Assembly: GCA_023957775.1 (NCBI GenBank)
Contig: JAMLGR010000010.1
Span: 62,001-126,000 of the forward strand
Direction: 5' to 3'
Origin: Fimbriimonadaceae bacterium
GTDB taxonomy: Bacteria > Armatimonadota > Fimbriimonadia > Fimbriimonadales > Fimbriimonadaceae
Length of the DNA stretch: 64,000 nt
The notes under the pieces were generated by a model. That model saw only the letters and a program-made list of their open reading frames with translations, was not told the DNA's origin and did not search any database. The position numbers and the translations under genes were made by a program. The stretch's first letter is position 1; every line of letters begins with the position of its first letter. Below, in pieces: positions 56,637-64,000 of the stretch.

Positions 56637-59390
56637 TCAGAAACCGTACTTTGCTTTTCTCATCTTAAAGGCCTTCTCACCGCCTTCCATGATCCTAGTA
56701 ATGGCCTCACGAACTGGCTTCTTGTCGATTGCACCACTCGCATAGATTTCCCCAATGACACCTGCAGCGGTTGACGTTGACTCAAGGCATACAACAAGCT
56801 CTGCATCTCCATTTACTACAAGGTTCGCGTTGTGGCTCGCGAAGATCAACTGCCTCCCCTCCTTTGCCGACCATATCTTCTCGACGAGCGACGAAATGAA
56901 CTGACTATCGAGGTCATCTTCAGGCTGATCAATCAACAGTGGAGGCCCAACTTGGCCCAGCAATGCGGTGAGTAGAACGGATGCCTGCTGACCTGCGGAC
57001 GCCTTCCCAAAGGGGATTAAATCTCCAGTTTCAGTTCTAAACTGAAATACGACATCATCTTCCGGACAGGCTCCGATGATTGAAGCGTAGTCTTGGTACT
57101 TAAGCACCTCAGCAGCTCGGTCTATTTCTGTGTCTGAAAAGACCCCTCTGAGGCTTTGGAGGGTTAAGGATGTGATGTCGATGGCCTCATGCTTCGCCCC
57201 TATGACCTTGTCAAGGTCCTCAACGAAACCACGCCACAGTTGGATCCGATCGGTACTATCAGAAAAGCGTTGGGCCATCTCCTCAAACTTAGCCCCCCTG
57301 ATGTTTGATCCCTTCAGGACCTCCTGCAACTTCTCGATAAACGGCTGAATGTCCTCTGACACTCCAACATATACGCTGAATCGTTTATCGGTGGCTTGCT
57401 CCACACGCCGCGCTTCATCCTTGAGCAATTTCCCTCTCTGTCGTAAGAGACCTGCCCGTTGGTCTAGCAGTTTCGAAAACTCCGAACCAGCTTCTGCCAA
57501 AACCTTCACCCTTGCTTCGATAGCACTGAGACGCTGAAGAAGCTTCTTCTCCTCTACCTCAAGAAATCGTATTTGCTTGACTTGAGCCTCACTCTGTTTG
57601 CTCCGTTGTTCGAGCTGCACACCGCGTTTCTTGGCAGTTGCGATTTCGCCTCGAACGAGCGCTTCACTTGATGCGAACACGCCTTCGGCGTCGACAAGCT
57701 TCTTGAGGTGGACTCCTGCCATTTTTATAGCGTCAGAGGAGGACTTGATGGCGGATTGTGTGGCAGCCACGAGGTTCTCGATTGAGTCCTTGTGCGGGAG
57801 ATTGTCAAGCACCAATTCACCGTAGTCCGGCCAGGACCTCAGATTGCTATAGACTGTGCGAAGCGTAGAGACTATGCTTTCTAACTCAGATCGAAGCATA
57901 GCCAGCAATAACTCCTCTTCCTGGGTCTTGGAGGCTCTGGCCAACTCTGAGCGCTCTGAGTCGGAAAGGCCCTTGAGGCCCTTCCGCGCCTGCTCAAGTC
58001 GAGTGCGGATGGACGCAACTTGCTTTCGAGCTGAGGCTTGATCCGCTCTCGCCTGCCTAAGCTGCACCCATCGTGCGTGGGCGCTCGTAGCTGTAACCAA
58101 ATTCGCCTCTCGGGCTTCCCTCAGACGCTCCTGTTCGTTCTTGATATTTGAGTACAGAAAGGCTCGCACTTGGTCGGATTCGAGGGCAACGGTGCTTAGT
58201 TCCTTTTGGCCATATACAGCTATCGGTAGTAGCTCGCGGATCTCATCTTGTGTCGCAGCAAGAAACTCCCCATCTCCGATGCGAAGGTGAATAGCGCCCG
58301 AGGTGCTGTCACGCCGGACAGTGTGGAGCGTTCCATCAATCGTTACATCGACTGCGACCATGCCCTTGACGGGCTTAAGCGTGTCCTCAACGATATCTCG
58401 CTGCTGCGGGCCCGTTGGGCGGCGTGCTGAAGTCGCGGGCCGACACAAACACCAGCGAACATACTCAATGATTGTCGTCTTACCTGATCCTCTTCCCCCA
58501 ATTAGAGCGTTGAGCTGTGGGCTGAATTCCTGGTTTAGGTTTCCCAAGAAGGTGCTTGCAGTCAATGCCACCGAACTGATCCAGGTTCCTGTCATACGAG
58601 GATCGGTGGTAGAAATCCTGGATTCACATGCCAAACACGCCTGTCTCAGAGCTTCTGCCGTGGGCTCAGACCATTTGATCCAGCTGGGATGCTCACTCAG
58701 AGACTCTACGGTGTTTTCGCGGGAGTCATTGGTTTGGATGATAGCGATCTTCTTGTTACCGTAGGCCCTGTCTTTACCATTCAGTTTCTTTAGGTGACCA
58801 TCTCTCAGTTTTGAGGCGGAACCGTCAACGTATCCTCCAACGCACGGCATCTCTGTGTACTTGTTCGCGAAGCCAGCGCGTATCAGGGTGGACTGGCCGC
58901 CATCGCTGACGTTAGGCAAGACAATATAGCGTCCTTTGACACCAGGCACGCCGTCAAGTCGGGCAGAGAGGTCTGACAGTTTCTCAATGGGAAGACGCTT
59001 GACTGCAGGGCCCTTTGCAGGAATCTGGGCAGGCAGGGCCAGCCCAAGTGCGGTGTAGGCCTGGTCAAGAAGGGAGTCGGGTAACTCACTGTCAAAGAGG
59101 AGCAAGGCTTGACAGGGCACATCGAGGGTCAATTCCATTCCTGGCCAAACGACCAGAGCCTCATCAGCAAACTCCGAGGCGACGATGTGCCTGAGAAGCT
59201 TCACGAACTCCAGGTCATGATGGTCCGTAATAGCGACGGCATCAAGCCCGGCGGTCAAGCAATTTCTGACAAATTCTCGGACGAACTCCGTCCAATCACC
59301 CGTCGTTTTGAGAGTGGGTGTTCGATACCGCTCGTCTCGCGGGCTGTGCACCTGTAATGCACTCTTGTGGAATCTAGCACCAAGAGACAT
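56637..59390 (-). CDS. PHP-domain ABC/SMC-like ATPase (TrlF type), defence cargo
   Basis: A 917-residue protein. The N-terminal PHP phosphoesterase has ALQVHSPRDERY and AVAITDHHDLEFVKLL metal-site residues and WPGMELT. The ATPase has Walker A (GGRGSGKTTIIEYVR), a long coiled coil (~residues 400-700), an ABC-type signature (GKASAGQQASVLL), Walker B (PLLIDQPEDDLD) and a His switch (FASHNANLVV). PHP plus SbcC/RecN-like ATPase is the TrlF-type layout found in bacterial defence regions. Likely senses or processes nucleic acid; the target is unknown. It lies right after copy 3 of the recombinase repeat. Confidence 0.8.
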   Translation of the reverse strand: MSLGARFHKSALQVHSPRDERYRTPTLKTTGDWTEFVREFVRNCLTAGLDAVAITDHHDLEFVKLLRHIVASEFADEALVVWPGMELTLDVPCQALLLFDSELPDSLLDQAYTALGLALPAQIPAKGPAVKRLPIEKLSDLSARLDGVPGVKGRYIVLPNVSDGGQSTLIRAGFANKYTEMPCVGGYVDGSASKLRDGHLKKLNGKDRAYGNKKIAIIQTNDSRENTVESLSEHPSWIKWSEPTAEALRQACLACESRISTTDPRMTGTWISSVALTASTFLGNLNQEFSPQLNALIGGRGSGKTTIIEYVRWCLCRPATSARRPTGPQQRDIVEDTLKPVKGMVAVDVTIDGTLHTVRRDSTSGAIHLRIGDGEFLAATQDEIRELLPIAVYGQKELSTVALESDQVRAFLYSNIKNEQERLREAREANLVTATSAHARWVQLRQARADQASARKQVASIRTRLEQARKGLKGLSDSERSELARASKTQEEELLLAMLRSELESIVSTLRTVYSNLRSWPDYGELVLDNLPHKDSIENLVAATQSAIKSSSDAIKMAGVHLKKLVDAEGVFASSEALVRGEIATAKKRGVQLEQRSKQSEAQVKQIRFLEVEEKKLLQRLSAIEARVKVLAEAGSEFSKLLDQRAGLLRQRGKLLKDEARRVEQATDKRFSVYVGVSEDIQPFIEKLQEVLKGSNIRGAKFEEMAQRFSDSTDRIQLWRGFVEDLDKVIGAKHEAIDITSLTLQSLRGVFSDTEIDRAAEVLKYQDYASIIGACPEDDVVFQFRTETGDLIPFGKASAGQQASVLLTALLGQVGPPLLIDQPEDDLDSQFISSLVEKIWSAKEGRQLIFASHNANLVVNGDAELVVCLESTSTAAGVIGEIYASGAIDKKPVREAITRIMEGGEKAFKMRKAKYGF

Positions 59391-59975
59391 CGATCTTCCT
59401 CAATTTCCGCGAACCATACTCACAAGAAGCATACTCATTCAACCTGAAACGTACCACCTCGTGCTGAGGGGATCAAGCTACTAGCAGGGTGCTGAAGAAC
59501 GACCTCGAAGAGGTCGCCGACGGTTGCCCGGGGTCGCGCGCAGCGAGACCCCGGGTTCAAAGGGTTGCCCCGGAGCACCACAGCAGGGTGTGCTGAGTCT
59601 TGTGTCCATTGCTGAAGGCGATCTGAGACGGCCTCCTGTAGCCCCCTGTTGCGATAAAAGGAAGCGCACATTCTGCGCGTCCAAAATGCCGTGCCTAGAA
59701 TTCCAGCTCTACTTCCACGAACATTTGAGCCAGTTACCCTTTCGTCGAACTGTCATAACTGGCTGTCCCTTGTGAACTCGAGAACGGTATGTTGTCTTGG
59801 CAGGCACGCCAAGTTGTACCATAAACGAAAGGGCTCTTCGCAAGTAAGTAGGTCGTCCAGAGCGACGGTGTCCCGAATCTAGTTGAAAACTTAGTAGTAA
59901 GCCCCCTTCCAGGAGGGTAAACCCCCGGTTGAAAACAAGGAGGAACTCACTTGAGCAAAAGCTATCTGAGTACGG
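59391..59975. other. Non-coding gap with dispersed repeat copy 2
   Basis: No gene is supported. The block 59485-59600 matches 6280-6400; the rest, including ACCCCCGGTTGAAAACAAGG, has no recognised feature. Confidence 0.6.
59485..59600. repeat. Dispersed GC-rich repeat, copy 2
   Basis: Shares GAAGAACGACCTCGAAG, GGTTGCCCGGGGTCG and GCAGCGAGACCCCGGG in order with 6280-6400, more than 53 kb away. CCCGGGGTCG/CGAGACCCCGGG pairs as a hairpin. Confidence 0.75.
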
Positions 59976-60959
59976 TTAGGGACCAGTGGTCCAATTCACG
60001 GCGATCTTCGTGACGCTCCTGTTCAATCCGCAGTACAAAGCGCCCTCTCGATCGACATATGTGGCCGCAATGGAATGACCTGAAAACCGGAGAATCGATG
60101 AGTATCGACCAGTCGCAAGCACTACCTTCACAATCCGTTGGTTCTCCCAATCACTCCACGAGGAGGCAACGACCAACGCCTCGCGGTCTGCTAGGAACAA
60201 CACTTGAGTGATCAAGAGGTCCGTCTCGGTTGTGCCAATTACGCGCCCAGTCTTAGCATCCAATCTCGTTAGGTTTGACCGCTGGGCGGAATAGCGATTG
60301 GCCGCGTACAACAGCCGTTTGTGCTCCCTGTCTGTCCCTAGAGAACTTATCGGCTCACTCTCCTTATGGGCCCACCGCACTCGGCCAGACTCAACATCCC
60401 ACGCCATACAACCCGTTCCAGCGGCAACTATGGTGCTATCTTGACCAGCCCAGACGAGACCTCCGCCCACAGGAAGAGGGCATTGTAGGCGCCTAGAACT
60501 CTTCGGGTCGCCTACAGATCGGATAAGGATCGCCTCCCCCTCACTGTATTCAGCAAACCGGTCGCCGGATCGGGAGAAGGCAGCATTGTCGATGAATGCG
60601 TCCCCTTGCCACTCTCGGACGAGTTTCTTCGACACCGCATCCCACAAGGTCCATCGGTCATCGACGCCCAATGCAAGGACGAATCGTCCGTCACTCGATG
60701 AAGTCAAGCAAGTGATTCGTTCCCCATGGCGCCCCACTTCTACGGATGCCCCCTTGTCTGAATCCACCCGCATGATCCGGCCATCGCCGAAACTTAGGCC
60801 AGCGAACACCGTCCCAACGTCCTCCGACACCGTCAGACGAGAGAACTCACCTGAGCCAAGGCGCGCCACGACCCGACCAGGAACGGATTGCATTTCGCGC
60901 AACGCACAACCCAATAGCGTCAACCCGACCAAAACAGAGATCCAGATCTGTGCCCTCAA
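59976..60959 (-). CDS. Lipoprotein with WD40-like propeller
   Basis: A 327-residue lipoprotein: WISVLVGLTLLGCALREM has an L-x-G-C lipobox. The mature part contains WD-type strand repeats (ITCLTSSSDGRFVLALGVDDRWTLWDAVSKKLVREW, DNAAFSRSGDRFAEYSEGEAILIRS, GCMAWDVESGRVRWAHKE, LTRLDAKTGRVIGTTETDLL). Placed after the orphan RHS tip at 60971, it could be an immunity or accessory protein, but its propeller type is common and this is uncertain. Confidence 0.7.
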   Translation of the reverse strand: MRAQIWISVLVGLTLLGCALREMQSVPGRVVARLGSGEFSRLTVSEDVGTVFAGLSFGDGRIMRVDSDKGASVEVGRHGERITCLTSSSDGRFVLALGVDDRWTLWDAVSKKLVREWQGDAFIDNAAFSRSGDRFAEYSEGEAILIRSVGDPKSSRRLQCPLPVGGGLVWAGQDSTIVAAGTGCMAWDVESGRVRWAHKESEPISSLGTDREHKRLLYAANRYSAQRSNLTRLDAKTGRVIGTTETDLLITQVLFLADREALVVASSWSDWENQRIVKVVLATGRYSSILRFSGHSIAATYVDREGALYCGLNRSVTKIAVNWTTGP

Positions 60960-60970
60960 CGCCTCACGCC

Positions 60971-61921
60971 CTAAGCACCCTCCATCCCACGGAGATCATG
61001 AGTATACGTCAGACATTTTGTTAGTGCCTGAACAAATGTCGAATATTCGCTATTACTTATCGGCGGCATCTGATCGATTCCCCTCAATGGGACACAACGA
61101 TACGAACCCGAATCACTAACACCGCGCCATATCCCTCCTGGCGGACAAATGCTACACATGGGGTATGGAGTAGGCCAAGAACACCCAACCTTCAGAAAGT
61201 CCGCACACCTTATCTTCTGACCGAAGTAATCGATTTCACGATGTGCTTCGAAGAGATTATTGCACAGCAAGAGAAGAGTCGAAGGCTTAGTACAGAAATT
61301 CGAATAACCACACTTTGCAAAGCATGCGGTGTGGTCTTCAATCCAATCCTTGCACGTCAGCGGCAAGCCCCGACCGATCCTCTTCTTCAGTCGGTCCTGC
61401 AAACACTTTCGCGTACATGTCGCCACCGTGCTGTCTCCCGTATTCATGCACGCATAGAACGAGTTGCAGGCAAAAACGTATCCTTGCCGACACAGTTGCA
61501 AGTAGAAGGAACAATCCTTGTAGAGAGGCCCGCCTGAACCCGGGTACAAGCCCAATGGGTCCGCATCAGTGCTTGGCAGAGAGTTGGCATAGCCATACGC
61601 AGCCTGTTCTGGCCACAACAGATCCACGGTCATCCACCTGCCATCCTCCGGTGCCTCCACCCTGGCCCTCATATAGATGCCGCCATCGGCTTGTTCCCGG
61701 CATCCCAGCGTCCCGACGAAATTGTACTTGGTGGGCGTACTGCCGGTGCGGGTACGCGTCTCGCCATACGGCCAGTAGGTGAAGGAGTCGGTCTTGGTCA
61801 GACCGCTGTAGAGCGAAACCGTGCTGCCCAGGGCGTCCGAGGAGTAGAACTTGCGCGTTCCCGAGCGCTTCTCCGCCACCATCTGGCCGTTGATATTCGT
61901 GTAACGAACGCTCATTGCCAT
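60971..61921 (-). CDS. Orphan RHS C-terminal module 2 (core end plus Cys-rich tip)
   Basis: A 316-residue protein. MAMSVRYTNINGQMVAEKRSGTRKFYSSDALGSTVSLYSGLTKTDSFTYWPYGETRTRTGSTPTKYNFVGTLGCREQADGGIYMRARVEAPEDGRWMTVD is the RHS-associated core; the end of the core (PLGLYPGSGG) is followed by a variable tip with ~18 Cys (YLQLCRQGYVFACNSFYACMN...CSWPTPYPMCSICPPGG). It starts after GGGAGAAGTCTGA, the same restart sequence as the module at 62303. Such tips are polymorphic toxins; this one would be displaced and silent, or swappable. Confidence 0.75.
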   Translation of the reverse strand: MAMSVRYTNINGQMVAEKRSGTRKFYSSDALGSTVSLYSGLTKTDSFTYWPYGETRTRTGSTPTKYNFVGTLGCREQADGGIYMRARVEAPEDGRWMTVDLLWPEQAAYGYANSLPSTDADPLGLYPGSGGPLYKDCSFYLQLCRQGYVFACNSFYACMNTGDSTVATCTRKCLQDRLKKRIGRGLPLTCKDWIEDHTACFAKCGYSNFCTKPSTLLLLCNNLFEAHREIDYFGQKIRCADFLKVGCSWPTPYPMCSICPPGGIWRGVSDSGSYRCVPLRGIDQMPPISNSEYSTFVQALTKCLTYTHDLRGMEGA

Positions 61922-61952
61922 TTCAGACTTCTCCCATCATATCGGCCAGCAT

Positions 61953-62303
61953 CTAGCTGGACACCACGATCCGCTGCGCTTGTTCTTTCGAAGCGACACC
62001 CAAGTCCCTTAACACGCTTTGAAACTCAATCAAGCCCAAAACGCTGAGTCCAAATCCAACCGATAGAGAGGCTACTATGATCACCACTGCGATGGGACGC
62101 TTGGGTGGCCGTCCCCTACCCAAGCGAAGGAGCGCAAGCCCAGCTAGCAACGCTTGCCCAATGAGAAGGACCCACCTTGCAGGCGCGAGTTGGGGAATTG
62201 TCGTTACTAGTCCCAAAATGTAGGCGCCTTGGGCAAAGTAGAACAGGATGACGCCAATCAGTAACACCAGGATACTGGCTGGAAGTGGGCTCGGTCTTCC
62301 CAC
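61953..62303 (-). CDS. Small membrane protein, candidate RHS immunity protein
   Basis: A 116-residue protein with about three transmembrane helices (LPASILVLLIGVILFYFAQGAYILGLV, WVLLIGQALLAGLALL, IAVVIIVASLSVGFGLSVLGLI). It starts at the stop of the RHS tip (1-bp overlap), so it is co-translated. Immunity proteins follow toxin tips in this way; the membrane nature would fit a toxin that acts at the membrane. No family is recognised. Confidence 0.6.
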   Translation of the reverse strand: MGRPSPLPASILVLLIGVILFYFAQGAYILGLVTTIPQLAPARWVLLIGQALLAGLALLRLGRGRPPKRPIAVVIIVASLSVGFGLSVLGLIEFQSVLRDLGVASKEQAQRIVVSS

Positions 62304-63238
62304 TACATCGCTCCCCTTCTATTGAGGTCGTCAATAATGCGGATGACGTCCCCGGGGTCCCAGAGACCGAGAGTCGGAGAACCCATCGCACCACCATTAC
62401 AACAAGTCGATTGACCATAGGCCATTCTTGATCCCTCTGAGCCATCGAACGGAAATGGGAGTGGATTAATCCCTATCGGGTCTGGTAAAGGGGGAACACC
62501 GCCGGAGCAGTCCGACGCACACTCCTTCCCCAAACAACCAGTCAAAGTCTTTTGCTCGCAACGAATGTACCAATTGCATGGATCGCCTGAGAATAAGCAC
62601 TTATTGCACCCAGGGTCAACGGCGACGGACCAACATGGACTTGATCCTGAATATCTATCCTGGAAGTGATCGAACAGACACTTATTGATGCAATCGAAGC
62701 ACTTTCTTCCCGACGCATCCGTCCCCCACCCGCGGTCAATAGCTAATCTGCACATTATCCATGAGACCCGGCAGAAGCATCTGAGCGCATCGTTCGATGG
62801 ATCTTTCAATGACTCGTCACAGTACTTTCGCGTTCGATGCCGACAAGGACGCGGATCGACATCCAGACCACGGCGATCAGTATGAGTGACCGGGGAAGAA
62901 AGACAATATGCATAGGCACCCCCCATGGGCCAGTACGCATCCACGGTCATCCACCTTCCATCCTCAGGATCCTCGACTCTGGCCCTCATGTAGATGCTGC
63001 CATCGACTTGTTCGCGGCATCCCAGCGTCCCGACGAACTTGTACTTGGTCGGAGTCGAGCCGCTGCTGGTCCTGGTCTCGCCATACGGCCAGTAGGTGAA
63101 GGAGTCGGTCTTGGTGAGGCCGCTGTAGAGCGCCACGGTGCTGCCCAGGGCGTCCGATGAGTAGATCTTGCGCGTCCCCGAGCGCTTCTCGGCCACGATC
63201 TGGCCGTTGATATTCGTGTAGCGAACGCTCATTGCCAT
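62303..63238 (-). CDS. RHS C-terminal module 1 (core end plus Cys-rich tip)
   Basis: A 311-residue protein that begins MAMSVRYTNINGQIVAEKRSGTRKIYSSDALGSTVALYSG and reaches the RHS core end (GRWMTVDAYWP...THTDRRGL). The following tip (RKYCDESLKDPSNDALRCFCRVSWIMCRLAIDRGWGTD) is Cys-rich like the 60971 module but otherwise unrelated. The ATG has a ribosome binding site (GGGAG, 9 bp) that lies inside the end of the upstream RHS gene. It could be made as a separate product or by a +1 shift from the RHS. Confidence 0.75.
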   Translation of the reverse strand: MAMSVRYTNINGQIVAEKRSGTRKIYSSDALGSTVALYSGLTKTDSFTYWPYGETRTSSGSTPTKYKFVGTLGCREQVDGSIYMRARVEDPEDGRWMTVDAYWPMGGAYAYCLSSPVTHTDRRGLDVDPRPCRHRTRKYCDESLKDPSNDALRCFCRVSWIMCRLAIDRGWGTDASGRKCFDCINKCLFDHFQDRYSGSSPCWSVAVDPGCNKCLFSGDPCNWYIRCEQKTLTGCLGKECASDCSGGVPPLPDPIGINPLPFPFDGSEGSRMAYGQSTCCNGGAMGSPTLGLWDPGDVIRIIDDLNRRGAM

Positions 63239-63239
63239 C

Positions 63240-64000
63240 TCAGACTTCTCCCAACATGTCGTCGCCGTCCCAGATCAAGGTGACCATGGGCTTCTCTGGT
63301 TCGTGCTCGGTCCTCCTCAGACCATCACCAGCATAAGTGTAGCTCGCCAAGGTCTGGGAACCCGGGTCCGGATGAATCGCCACGACCTTCAAGCGGTTGG
63401 CGGGGTCGTAAGTGTTCGTGGTGGTTTGACCGGTCGCAGCTTTCTCATTTGTCCACAGCTCTACGGTCTTGTTGCCGTTGTCGTCGTATTCGTACGAATA
63501 GTTCGCGTTACCTTGGACCATCGTGACCAACCGATCCGCCGCATCGTAGGTGTAGGACCTGGGACTCGATCCCTCCTGGTGTTTGACCAAGATGTTGTCG
63601 GTGTCGTCGTAGACGAACGTAGCGGCCGCTCCCGAGAGTTGCTGGGCCGTCAAACGATCGCCATCGTCGTAGACGAAGGTCGCTGGCGAGCCGTTCTCGT
63701 TCCTCAGCGTTCGGTTGCCGACAGCGTCATACCCGTAGGTAAGCGTTGCCAGCACGCCAAGCAAGTTGGCATCGACCTGCGTAGTCGACCTACCAACGGA
63801 ATCGTAAGCGAACTTGCGCGTGATCGAGGAATCGATCATGGTCGTCAACCTGCTGTCAGCATCGTACTGCTGCGTCGTAACGATTCCATCCGGGTCTTTA
63901 GCACTGGAAGTACGGTTGAGCTCATCGTAGGTGTAGGTGAAGGTCCCGCCGTCGGGATCGACCAGAACCGTCCGGTTGCCGACCGCATCGTACGCATAGG
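63240..64000 (-). CDS. RHS repeat protein (C-terminal part; runs off window)
   Basis: The last ~250 residues of a large RHS/YD-repeat protein: LTYGYDAVGNRTLRNENG, FVYDDGDRLTAQQLSG, YTYDAADRLVTMVQGN, YEYDDNGNKTVEL, NTYDPANRLKVVAIH and AGDGLRRTEHEPEKP are YD-type repeats that form the spiral beta shell encasing toxin tips. It ends ...LIWDGDDMLGEV with a TGA, one base out of frame from the following module, which holds the core end. The start is beyond the window edge. Confidence 0.85.
   Translation of the reverse strand, partial: YAYDAVGNRTVLVDPDGGTFTYTYDELNRTSSAKDPDGIVTTQQYDADSRLTTMIDSSITRKFAYDSVGRSTTQVDANLLGVLATLTYGYDAVGNRTLRNENGSPATFVYDDGDRLTAQQLSGAAATFVYDDTDNILVKHQEGSSPRSYTYDAADRLVTMVQGNANYSYEYDDNGNKTVELWTNEKAATGQTTTNTYDPANRLKVVAIHPDPGSQTLASYTYAGDGLRRTEHEPEKPMVTLIWDGDDMLGEV

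Overview
The window is GC-rich bacterial chromosomal DNA with dense, short-spaced genes, joined from about 37.4 kb onward by a lower-GC, mobile, lineage-specific region. Gene style (tricorn-like S41 peptidase, several DinB-fold proteins, DUF4349 anti-sigma factor, many short tandem repeats between genes, a single flagellin, an rpsB-tsf-pyrH-frr-uppS operon) fits an Armatimonadota/Fimbriimonadia-type organism. That is an impression from protein style, not a proven assignment.

Chromosomal backbone (1-37.4 kb): the 5' part of glmU; a secreted tricorn-like protease; an ECF sigma/anti-sigma pair; yjbQ-vanZ-trmFO; two tandem paralogous membrane proteins; a Cu/Zn superoxide dismutase that has lost both disulfide cysteines; aat with a methyltransferase; a dicarboxylate symporter; the translation operon rpsB-tsf-pyrH-frr-uppS; a cytochrome/EF-hand/DUF2231 fusion; a YHS protein; rfbD with an NAD-isocitrate dehydrogenase-like gene; parA-parB; flagellin; and an M1-type metallopeptidase. 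Many gaps here hold tandem arrays whose unit is 7 bp but whose sequence differs from array to array (GGGCCTT, CCCGATT, TGGTTTG, CGACAAA, TCGTTNN, CTCAACA).

Island (37.36 kb onward): an elongator-type tRNA-Met is followed directly by a tyrosine recombinase, the usual layout of a tRNA-integrated element. Next come an IS3-family element with an A6G frameshift site, small membrane proteins, a compact putative RiPP locus (61-aa Asp-rich peptide plus a radical SAM/SPASM enzyme), an ART-like protein, and an overlapping group HTH / membrane-anchored Mrr-like nuclease / replication-like proteins.

Recombinase cassette region (45.2-59.4 kb): a 56-aa protein overlaps a large serine recombinase whose last ~40 codons begin a repeat. 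That repeat recurs twice downstream with the same sharp left edge (GTGGGCCTTTCGGGACC) at 46924, 50241 and 54737. Each copy leads into a gene or remnant for a stand-alone Recombinase-domain protein, followed by unrelated cargo: a membrane protein and an unknown protein, then a helicase-nuclease fusion, then a PHP-ABC ATPase. Three further relatives of the 56-aa protein are scattered among the cargo. The layout suggests serial cassette acquisition by a serine recombinase acting at its own 3' end, with defence-type cargo. One repeat copy is broken by an IS407-type IS3 element with a 4-bp target duplication.

RHS locus (60-64 kb): the end of an RHS protein, two alternative C-terminal tips that both start with the same restart sequence, a small membrane protein (candidate immunity) and a lipoprotein beta-propeller. 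The right end of the island is not visible in the window.
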